64,000 bases of DNA from the NCBI GenBank assembly GCA_946406115.1, contig OX291547.1, positions 16,807,001 through 16,871,000 on the forward strand. The letters are read 5' to 3'. The notes under the pieces were generated by a model, which saw only the letters and a list, made by a program, of their open reading frames with translations, had not been told where the DNA came from and did not search any database. Both the position numbers and the translations under genes were made by a program. This document shows positions 54,801 to 64,000 of this stretch, in pieces; within the stretch, counting starts at the first letter, position 1, and each line of letters opens with the position of its first letter. Origin of the DNA: Apoda limacodes (taxonomy: Eukaryota; Arthropoda; Insecta; Lepidoptera; Limacodidae).

Positions 54801-57800
54801 ATATAATTCTCCACTAGCAGGTTTAACAGGAGCATCTGCCTCTGAAAATTTAGGACATTCAGCTTGCAACGTAGCCATCATTGTCTGAAGCGTATGCCTC
54901 GTGCTATTTGGTTGTACCTATAGACAAAAAAAAAACCAGCATTCATTATGACCCAAGGAGTTTTTAATTTTTTCACATTCGTCTGTATATCACAGCCTTA
55001 TAGTATAATATTATCTAATACATAAATCGACTCCATATCTTAAAATTATCTAAAATCATGAAGCTTTCTAACAGTTAAAGCATTTTTCACATCGGTCTAG
55101 TGGTAAGGGAGATCACTGTCCACATATTATTTGCATACATTGCTAAAAACACTATAGTTTGATATCTTCCAATAAGGATAGGTAATTTTGTACTTATACT
55201 TATTAACACTCGGCATCATTAACCCGTGAGTAGGCGCGCCCTAAAAAGTTACACGAGTAGGCGCACGTGAGCAAAATGCTCACTGTCCCTTAAATGACTT
55301 TAATTGTGAAAAAAAAGGAATCATACTATAACTTTTGATATTTTTATAAATTATAAGTCTTATATTTGTAAAATAAAATGTTTTATTAGAATTATATAAC
55401 AAAAATGCAAACTTATGAATAAACTAAAAATTTTATAGACTTTGGCCTCAACTTTTGGCTAAAAAAAAGAAACAAAAAAAAATATCTTATCAAAATTTAA
55501 ATTTGAAACAATAAATTCACTCAGTTATATAATATTTATACACGACAAATAAGCATAAACAATAAAACAAATTTAATGTATGAAAAAAAAATACTTACAC
55601 GAGTAGTCGCGCGACGAGCAAAATGCCGCGCTACACGATGTGCTGCGCACAAACACTTATCTACGTGATCGCAGCGGCACTGAGCGGCACGTGAGTCCCG
55701 TCAGGGGGGAGGGGATGAAAAGTTAGGAAGGTACTGTGAAGCTCGTAGGGCTAGATCGTCGCTAAAGACGAAATTAACCGCAAAAAAAAAATTGCGTGAG
55801 CTAAATGCTCATAGCGTGCCTTCTCACGGGATAAGAACAATGGCCATTCTGGACTAGGAAAAACTGATAATCGAGTCTTGGAATAACACTTGTACAATGT
55901 CACAGTATAAAATAATTGTAATTGTTGAGCATTGTCATACAATTTTTAAGTTAGAAGAAATTATTTAAGCTGTAAGTAAAATTAAGTTTGCTATAGTAAG
56001 CTACAGCTGTAGCTATAGTTATAAATTATATAAAACCGATAGCCACTCACAACAAAGTTCCAAGGGTTAGCAGCCATGGCGACGTAAACGTCGAAACACT
56101 TTCCAGGGGTGGGGAGGGACTGCGGCGGCGGCAATGTATTAGAGGGCGAGTGGATTCTCTCTTCCCCTAATACACTTCCCGCCACACTATTCGCACCGCT
56201 TGACAAGCTGCGGAAGATGCGCTCTTTCTTCCTATTCAATACTTCCACTCGGTTTGTCATCTCCTTTTCTTTCTCTTTACTCTTTCCGCTAAAATACAAA
56301 TGTAGAAGTAATGTTAATACAGAGTACCTAAATTTACATACTATCTACTGTTGTCATATGACGCCAATCGTCGTTAAAACAGTCGAGTCCGACAGTACAG
56401 TACCTCGAACATCCTCCAAATTGCACTGGGCTAGTAGCATGGTGGACTATGGTTTAACCTTCTTTGTCTAAGGAAAGGCCTGTAGTCCCTTGCAGTGGAA
56501 GTATGAGGAAAGAAAATTGCGAGCACAGCCCGGTCATTCGGGCTGTAATTATACCTATATATATCAAAATACTATCTAGACCTTGTTTGTTCGATCAGAA
56601 TATACTATGACAGAGATCACTTAAATATTAAATCTGACGCTACTCGAGTCGTGGCAATAGCTCATCAGTGTAAACTCGGGTGTTGATCTATGATTAGAGT
56701 TGATTGGGACGCTCTACTCATCAGACCTGGCTTTTAGAAGAGTAGAAAATAAAATTGGCGGTTTCTGAAAATACACGAGCATCTCATTCAAAATATTAAT
56801 AATAATAAATAATTTTAGGCAGCGCTATCGAGTCCCAAATTAAGCAAGACTTGTATTAGGGATACCAGATAACGGATACAAATAAACCTTATTTTTACAT
56901 ACATAGAAATAAAAGTGTGGACTAAGCAAGAAACTGTTTGATATGTAGGTCTAATTTTGTACGAATTTCTCAGTCGTTAATGATTTTTAATTTTTTATTA
57001 CCATATCTGCAACAACATCAGATCTTGTAACTAATCCGGAAAAATCTATTCCTATGGGAACTCTTGGTCGGCAAGGAATCTTATATTCTCTTTATCGATC
57101 ACTGTGCCAAAAACCGGAACAATAGGAAAACAAACACAAAAAAATAAAAAATAAACTAACCATTTCATTTATAAATAAGTTATTTATTAGGACTAAAATA
57201 CACAGTGTACTCACAGCTGTATAAAGTCGTACTCCATGACGATAGCATTATTGACGGAGGCGAGTATGTTCTGCGGTCCAGTGCGCACGAACAGCTCGAC
57301 GTGCGGCGGGCCCGGCGAGAGAGGCGCGCCGGGTGCAGCGGGCAACGCGCGACACAGCACACAAGTATCCAACACCAACTCGCGAAGTCGCGCCACCATG
57401 CCGCTCGCCACACGCTCCGCCGTACCCAGACGTACTTGGATAGCCTATACAAGTATAAATGATAATTACACAGAGCGCTTCTTACTGACGCCTCCTTTCA
57501 TTATGTAATATATTTTTATCATATTTAGCAACAGCCTTACCTGATGTGGGAAAGAATTTAGAGCATTAGAGAAAGACTGTAGAGGCACAAGGGAAGAGAG
57601 AGGCGCACGTAGAATCAGTCCACTGTCTACAAGCTGAGTCCGAACCGTGCCTTCGCCGTCCAAACCGCTTATTATAGTACAACGCACCCTGGCAAAAAAA
57701 ATATTAATAATCTCAGTCACAACGGTCACTGGATATACATAATACAACTACTACTACAAGAAGATGCACACATGCGCTAATGTGTATGTAATTAATAGAG

Positions 57801-60800
57801 AAAACTGCCTAGCACAGCATAAAAAAAGAGTTATGGTCCCGTAACTCAATGTTACGCAGCATGTTTAATATTAAGCATCTATTTTTTCTAAATAAACTTA
57901 TTTTCTTTAATGTGTCTTATATTTTCAGTGGAACATAAAATCTTGTATGCTTGTAATTGGTATTTTAACACTCGCACCAGTTGTTACGAGCGAAAAACGG
58001 CTCTGATATTAAAATTACCTTCATTTTGTGACAGTTGGATAAATGCCTACTACGCATTTGTATTATAATTAATTTTTAATTTTTAGTATTTAAAATAAGA
58101 AGCTATCGTTGTATGCATTGAACAGCTTTGCTCATACAATTCTGCTGTTTTTTTTTTATTATGCAACTGTCGGATCAGCTCTTCCTGTTCGTAAGATGAC
58201 GTACCAGTCACCATGCAATGTGCGCACGATGTAAAGCGTGGCGGTGTTGGGCGCGGGTGCAGCAGGCGCGGCTGGCAGCGGGCGACGGTATGGCCCCGCC
58301 GTGAGCAGCCCGAGAGCTTCGCTGACCAGTGCCGCGACGCCTGCGCGCGTCACCCACATCCTGCCCTCCTCCGTCACGCAGCCCACCTCTACTTCGCAAG
58401 GCTTCTGTAACACACCATGTCAACAAACATAATATAACTACAAAAACTCATCGACTGACTTACGCCTACCTATACTTAATATAATGTTTACGCAATTTCG
58501 ACTCGTTATATGTACCTATGTATTTAAAATGTGTACGTACAAGTCATGAATATTAAAAATCATTGATATGTGTGTGTGTGTATATATATAAATCATCTTT
58601 TTTTTGGGATCGGGTATCGGCTTGTTATTTATCAAAAATAATTATTTTTGGCACATTTTCTTAAAAAATACTTTGATTTTGATGAAACTAAGTTCTCAGA
58701 TGTTTTCTAGGTTCATAGGTGCTGAATTCAAATCTTTAATTGGTTTTTAAAATTCATGATGGCGTATCCACTATGGTTTCCAGTCCAACAAAGAGACGTT
58801 GCTCACGCGGCGGTGGTTGCTGCCAAACAGTTTATTGCATTCCATATTCGGTACACTTCCTCAAATAATAATGACTAACAGAAAAATTTTGCGCATTTTA
58901 CTTTTTAGTCTGTGTTAGTGGTCAAAAACTTTTTTGATAAAGTATGAATTTATAATATTGCAAAGTCGTCGAGAGAAAATATAAATGTAAATATATTTAT
59001 TTTACAAAATATTCTATAGGTTATGGGAATTTAAGTACATTTATTTATTATATGTTAAATCATTTAAATCAGAAGCGTATCTCAATATACGTATTAATTC
59101 TATCTGTTTGTAAAATTTGAGTATATGCAAAAAAAAATGTAAAAGCTTTTGACATGGATTAAAGGTTCAAAATTTCTGATGACGTCGGTCACCGCAACTG
59201 TGCGAGTGCGACAGCAAATATTTATGCGCGCGCAACAGAGACTAATAATGACCGGTCACTGTATGAAATTCTTCGTGCTTCGCGTCCGTGCTTTAGTATG
59301 AAGTTTAATGAAGATTACCTGTGTGATAGTGAATGCGCCAGCCATGCAGAAGTCATGTAAGATTTCGTTATTGATGTTGAGATCTCTTTGCGTGGAGGTG
59401 TCGTAGAGCACGATCGCTACGGAAGGGTCAGCGGGATCGGTGCGCGCACCCGGCGCCGCCACAAAGACCTCGCCCGAAAGCCGCCGCCGCACCAGTTCTG
59501 CACCTATCTCGCTTGCCGCTAGCTCCTCCGCTCCGTCTAAACGGCACAGGATCGCCTACATTGTTCAAAGCAACAAATAACTTACATTGTATAGCAGATT
59601 TGATGAGGGCCGTAAACTACAATTACTTTTTTCCCACGATTCATATAGCCATTTAGACAAATATCAATAAAAATTTTGCGAGTAACGAAAGAGCATGGTG
59701 TATTAAAATACCAACTTCGTATACAAGTGACAAAATTGTATCTACCACTGAGAAAATAAAACACATATTAAAGAAAATAAATTTAAATGAAAAAAAAAAA
59801 TATTTTGGTAAGTTTGATCCTCAAAATTAAACACACTGCATAATATTGAGTAACGGGACCATGACGTAGATTGTTGAAATTTATTTGCACGTTCTTCAAA
59901 ACAAAGCTATGAAACATTCTTCGGGAATAATGTTTTTGGTACATTTTTAGATTTTCGCCATTTATAAAAATCATCGTAGCATTTTTAACCGACGAAAGAA
60001 AAAGAGGAGGATCTCAATTCTATTGTATATTTAATGGACGTTCGGGCATGACTTTGTACACAGCACTCCAATTTTGATCATTCTGTTTTTGTTGGATATT
60101 TAAAATAAAAATTCTATCCCCAACATGGGTGGAAAAATTGGTGGTATTTTATTTTTTCTACTGAATTTTAGTTGTTAACCGATTCAGTTCAAACTTGACA
60201 CACCTATGTAGTTCTGATGACACACCACAATATAATGGAAATCTGGAGGAGCTTAAGATGTAGACGGAAGACAGTTAAGGGAACTGTTCAACGGTTTACA
60301 ATAGCTTTTTTTTGGACTTCTCGGGACCTTTGACTAGTTATAAGAATCTTCTAAATATTGTTTTCTTATTCGAGTAACATTTTTTGCAAGCCTACCTACA
60401 TAACAAAATAATTATAAAAATCTACACGACTAAAAAACAAAAAATTTATAAAAAAAAAACCCTATTTAGTTTTGCCACAGACTAAACTTCGCATTACAGA
60501 TACTTATGTATATATTTAGTTATCTATAACAAGTTGTTAAAACGTTTAATAAACTTCATCCTCTGCTCCCACGCAGATAGATGAAATGAATTATTCAGAA
60601 CAATGACGCGTAGTTGCAGTATCCAAGACGCAGCCAGATGGCTTGCGATATTTGAGCTCCCGAAGTGTTGTGGAACCGCCCTGTGCAACCCGAACTTAGC
60701 CAACTTGACCTAGGACGGAAATAGGGGGCAAGGCGTGAAAAAAAAAATGTCGCGAGGTTTTTGAAACAGCGGTTGCCTGAAAGTGTGTACGCTGTTTATA

Positions 60801-63738
60801 ACATGAAATTTCAATGCCATCCCCGTGCGAAGAAAAAAAAAATATCAGGCAGCCGCTTGACAATTAGCATGCTTGCTTTTCATCACATGCAGACTCTGGA
60901 AACAAATTCCGCCCCGGCGGAAAGCAAATTTTGTTTCATAACCAACTAACGTCGTTTGTTGGTTTGTTGATTACTTATCTCATTTAAGAGCTAATTAGGT
61001 AATGCTAATGTAATGCTAAAAAGCTTAGGATATTTGTATGTGATTACACACTATGTAAATACGATAAACTGTTGTACTATAATATGTTTAATGGTTTATA
61101 TTATATGGTTTGATAATTGTATTAGCGTGTCAAAGGTTTGTATCTATCTGATAGAAAGTACGTCAGTCGTAACTTGTACAAACGTGTTACTCGGTCAATA
61201 CATGTACATTAGTGAGCGAATAATAGGGTAAGACAGAGATAGGTATTTAGATGTGACAGGGATGCAAATACAAATTGCGTCAAAATAAAAAAGAATTTGA
61301 TTGGTTGCGAAAATAAAATTAAAAAGCACGTCGCTTTGCGGCAAAAATTACGCGACAAGTGGCGGTGTGTATCTTCATAGATGTGAAAGCACAGAAATAG
61401 TAAACTTTACCTATTTTTTTTATCTATTCTGATTCTTTTTACTACGTGTTCAATGTGTGTATATGCACAACCCATGTAATTTGTTATCGTTTACAAATGG
61501 CGGGCGGGCCAGAACCTACCCTTAAGAGCCCGTTTGGCTGACCCACTTTGGCAAAATCATTTTATGGCTGCCAGAATTACTAAAATACTGTTTTTCAGGC
61601 CTTTTCAATGGCACTTACAATTCCTATACTAAAAAAAGTTAAGCAGAAATGGGCCTGTAATATAATGATACATTAAGTCACTGTCTCTGGTACTATACGT
61701 TCTTATACTAACATGTTAAAATATAATGTATACGTAGAATTCTTACCTGTGCTGGTAACTTTCGGAATTGCGGTTCAAGAATTTTGATATTTTGAACGGA
61801 AACCATTTCGTCATCACCATGGTCGCCTAAAAATATACTAGCCGTATCATCTTCAATTTCTAATATTTTCGCACGTTGCCAGCCACCATCGTCTAAACTA
61901 ACAGCGTACCTAAGAAAAAGGCAGTAAATCATCAGATGTAATTAATCAATTATATTATAATGAATATACAGGGGATCACTTACCAAGCATTTTTGATTAA
62001 CATAGCCTTATCAACGACAGTGCCGGAATGTTCGTAATAATTATTCATTTCGATAAGAAGACTTTCTATTTCGTCCTAAAATGTCATTAAAATATAATTA
62101 TGTTATGGTTATATATGTTGTCTTCTAACAAATCAAATTAATTGGTAAACTTACGCTATATTGTGGTCCAATTATCCTTAGCCATATTTCAAGTGTTGAA
62201 TTGGCAACAGTTACAAATACATTCCAAAAGTCATCTTTAGGAAACAATAATGGCGGAAGGTCACTATCTATGGTATCATCAAATACAGTTTCGATAATCA
62301 GTGGTGAGATAGTCTACAAAATAAACATATACATAACTATCTGAAATATAAAGCATTACAAAGTTTAATAAGTTAAGTTTTAAGTTGAATTACAATATAC
62401 CTTGTTTGGAAGAAGTACTAATAATCCATTAACAACTCTTTCTTTAATTATTCGAGGACAATTCTCGATAAGTTCTTGCCAGTTCGAAGGCAAATTTTCT
62501 TTATACTTTTCTCTGAAATATGAGATCGTATTTAATTTTAAATGTTCCAGTTTGTCTTGAATTGGTAAAAGAGGTATATTATTATATCGCTGGTCTTTCA
62601 TTTTATCGCTTATCACTATAAAGCAGGTCTTTAAACGACTTATTCATACTAATATTATAAATGCGAAAGTAACTCTGTCTGTCTGTCTGTTACCTCTACA
62701 CGCTTGAACCGCTGTAGCGCTGCAGGTTTTTTCTCTATAATTGAGGAGCTGCATTTGTATCCTTCACCGATAACGCAGTATAGGGCGAGTGGAACCGTGG
62801 CCAACAGCTAGTAGGACATATATAAAGCCATCTTAATCCAGATACAGTGCTATTAGATGCAGCAGTGGTGCGGTGACGGACTGACCACCTGTCACGCAGG
62901 ACTGAAGTGGTCGATTAAACCGTTTTTTAACCGTAGTACACCCAGTAGTACCACCAGTAGTACCACGGTTACTTTTTCCTAACCGTGGTACCCCAGTGGT
63001 ACTTTCTACGGTCTAAAACCATGACGGATAGCCATACAGCGTTGGCTTAGTAGTAGTACTCCGTTGGCACAGTTTCGGTACCTCTTAAAACGGTATGAAC
63101 CGTCAGGTGTCGTACGAAACTACCTTTTCGGTCTGAAATATCGGTTTAAGCCATAAGTAGCCCTATTTATTATTCCAATGAAATTATTATTGGTTCCAGT
63201 TTTCTGCAGTCTACCTATGTATTATTCTATACAAATAATAAAGGTTTTCTCTAAGAACTACAGTTACTTAAGAAAGAAGTTTTTTAGATTTTTGAAGGGT
63301 CGGCTATGCGCGAGTGATACCTCTGGTGTTGCAAGCGTCCATAGGCTACGGTGACTGCTTACCATCATGCGGACTGTAAGCTTGTTTGCCACCTAAGTGG
63401 TATAAAAAAAAAAAAAATTTACTTGTAAGCACGTGCACGTGTTTATTTCGCTTTCTAACAAACTCCAATGACGATTATTTACAAGAAAACAAAACAAAAT
63501 AAATGAAAAATTATTAAAACCTGTATAAATGGGGGATAGTACTGGCCCAAAGTCCAGCCTCGTGTTCAGATACCAGATCTGCGAGACAAGATACAGCTTT
63601 CTCGTTTGAAGAGGTTAGTAAGCCCTCAACCTCAGAGCTCTCTATCGCAGATATTAGTTTTACTGCTGCAACTTCTTTTGCCGACTTCTCTGATGGTGAC
63701 ATAGTTGGGTATGTGTTAGTAGAATATAGAGTTCCGAC
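51844..63738 (-). CDS. Tdrd7: Tudor-domain protein of the TDRD7/Tapas type, N terminus outside window
   Basis: Thirteen phase-matched exons: 63738-63521, 62608-62401, 62313-62155, 62075-61984, 61909-61747, 59555-59319, 58404-58205, 57688-57541, 57444-57215, 56288-56051, 54917-54766, 54032-53872 and 52073-51844. The first visible exon (VGTLYSTNTYP..EKSAKEVAAVKL) looks like the end of a dsRNA-binding fold; the next may be LOTUS-like. Three extended Tudor units follow; the third is the most canonical (VYVAMAANPWNFV, YYEKDASWYR, VSVYFCDFGD, GICKDVS). The first two lack some aromatic-cage residues. Known TDRD7 proteins act in germ granules with piRNA factors and bind dimethylarginine through Tudor domains. 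The GC-rich middle exons contrast with AT-rich introns. TDRD5 is excluded by its single Tudor domain. Confidence 0.85.
52156..52580 (+). repeat. Dispersed repeat, GGGTTCCGTA...CGCACTTGGCC family
   Basis: In the last TDRD7 intron. Starts TTAGGGTACCCAAAGAG and ends CGAGTGCAACTCGCACACGGCC; it contains four GTCC-type units and duplicates CATACAACAAACGTGATTTTT. Confidence 0.7.
52740..53640 (-). mobile_element. CR1-type LINE fragment in a TDRD7 intron
   Basis: Minus strand 53583-53155 reads ILGVLVVDVSSDIQF, SKKLSVLKVEKQYF and LLYKSQVRPHMKYYS, the thumb/C-terminal part of the family. The UTR with repeated TTTAGGTTCCAAGGTCTGCGG follows; that stretch and its neighbour GTAGAAAGTAGCCGTGAGCAT are tandemly doubled at 52980-53155. 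Confidence 0.75.
54068..54340 (-). mobile_element. CR1-type LINE 3' end in a TDRD7 intron
   Basis: Minus strand reads LGLWNKLPAKVFSKDYS, FFKKEVIRFLKGRQRASDAPGVASVHR (shown in two pieces) and the UTR; the poly(T) at 54069-54089 on plus is its A-tail. Confidence 0.8.
56800..56935 (-). repeat. SINE fragment, same family as 39720
   Basis: GCGCTATCGAGTCCCAAATTAAGC and GGGATACCAGATAACGGATAC match the 39720 copy; the tRNA-like head is missing. Confidence 0.5.
58405..59318. other. TDRD7 intron, no further gene
   Basis: AT-rich intron with a TG/TA microsatellite near 58567-58590. Confidence 0.5.
59556..61746. other. TDRD7 intron, no further gene
   Basis: 2.2 kb, the largest intron of the visible gene. 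No exon, RNA gene or complete transposon recognised. Confidence 0.5.
62645..62811 (+). mobile_element. Lep1-type Helitron-like element, short copy
   Basis: CATACTAATATTATAAATGCG start, TCTGTCTGTCTG, CACGCTTGAACCGCTG, end GAGTGGAACCGTGGCCAACAG then CTAG. In a TDRD7 intron. Confidence 0.7.
62920..63165. repeat. End fragment of the foldback family at 49398
   Basis: GTACCACGGTTACTTTTTCCTAAC and repeated GTGGTACC blocks match the foldback tips. Confidence 0.55.
63235..63415 (+). mobile_element. CR1-type LINE 3' end
   Basis: FFRFLKGRLCASDTSGVASVHR-like reading (split by stops), the family UTR and an A13 tail at 63402-63416. Plus strand, in a TDRD7 intron. Confidence 0.7.
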
Positions 63739-63807
63739 CTGCGGGAAGTAAATTGGTTTTTAGTGAAAGGTATGCAATATGTTTTAATTTAGGAATTACT
63801 AGGCAAA

Positions 63808-63990
63808 ACGGTGGTGGCCGAGGGGTTTAAATTTCACTTTACGTCCCAAGTGGCGGAGGTTCGAACCCCGGGGTCGGCGTGTACCAATGAGTCTTTTCTT
63901 AATTTCTCAAGTACACTGATTAATTTATTCACACCACTGGCTTTTCGGTGAAGGAAAACATCGTGAGGAAACCTGCATACGTCAAGAAAA
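63808..63990 (+). mobile_element. tRNA-headed SINE
   Basis: The head has an A box TGGCCGAGGGG and a B box GGTTCGAACCC. The body ends with GGTGAAGGAAAACATCGTGA and GGAAACCTGCATACG, a tail found in many lepidopteran SINEs. It reaches the window edge in an A-rich run. Confidence 0.75.
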
Positions 63991-64000
63991 AAAAATGACG

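Noticed and set aside
58208..58432. Overlapping long frames in GC-rich DNA, also 57180-57508
   Set aside because: Shadows of TDRD7 exons in other frames.

Overview
The window is animal nuclear DNA, almost certainly from a lepidopteran (moth or butterfly). It is AT-rich, its host genes are split into short spliced exons, and it carries typical lepidopteran repeats: jockey/CR1-type LINE 3' ends, tRNA-headed SINEs, Lep1-type Helitron-like units and hAT, Harbinger-like and Tc1-like MITEs. Three host genes can be read. An esterase-like membrane protein lies on + (ten visible exons, 14080-36548, first exon(s) not found). SF3B6, the 14-kDa SF3b subunit, lies on + (three exons, 46386-48093, complete). 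A Tudor-domain protein of TDRD7/Tapas type lies on - (thirteen visible exons, 63738-51844, N terminus beyond the window).

Layout: 1-6037 holds a 5'-truncated LINE and decayed transposase debris. 6044-12888 is a 6.8-kb element that is one giant palindrome, flanked by a perfect 6-bp duplication (TACATG); each arm carries the same decayed Polinton-type DNA polymerase B. 14080-36548 is the esterase gene. One of its introns holds a Tc1/mariner-superfamily pseudogene, the next a CR1 fragment, and a third holds a 15.8-kb Polinton/Maverick (18891-34701) with a 6-bp duplication (GGCGTA) and terminal inverted repeats of about 2 kb. 36549-46385 is intergenic and densely packed with MITEs and LINE pieces, several with readable target-site duplications. 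SF3B6 follows, then more repeats including a foldback element (49398-50620), then the TDRD7-like gene, whose introns hold LINE, SINE and Helitron-like pieces.

The 15.8-kb Polinton has a nearly complete gene set, almost all on -: polymerase B, packaging ATPase, two related small basic proteins, a 255-aa conserved hypothetical, an RVE integrase with a chromodomain (one frameshift), a penton-type minor capsid protein (one in-frame stop), a pVI-like amphipathic protein, a double-jelly-roll major capsid protein and an adenovirus-type protease. Each terminal repeat also carries a spliced gene, a tRNA-like sequence with A and B boxes, and a minisatellite near the tip.

Main discovery candidates: (1) the palindromic Polinton derivative with its own target-site duplication, which looks like a mobilised snap-back genome; (2) the architecture of the large Polinton's repeats, with spliced genes and possible alternative splicing onto polymerase B; (3) an esterase-like host protein with an intact Ser-Glu-His triad, no HGG oxyanion motif, a C-terminal membrane anchor and a class-I PDZ-type C terminus, still readable through an intron that swallowed the Polinton. 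No similarity search was possible; family names rest on motifs read directly from the sequence.
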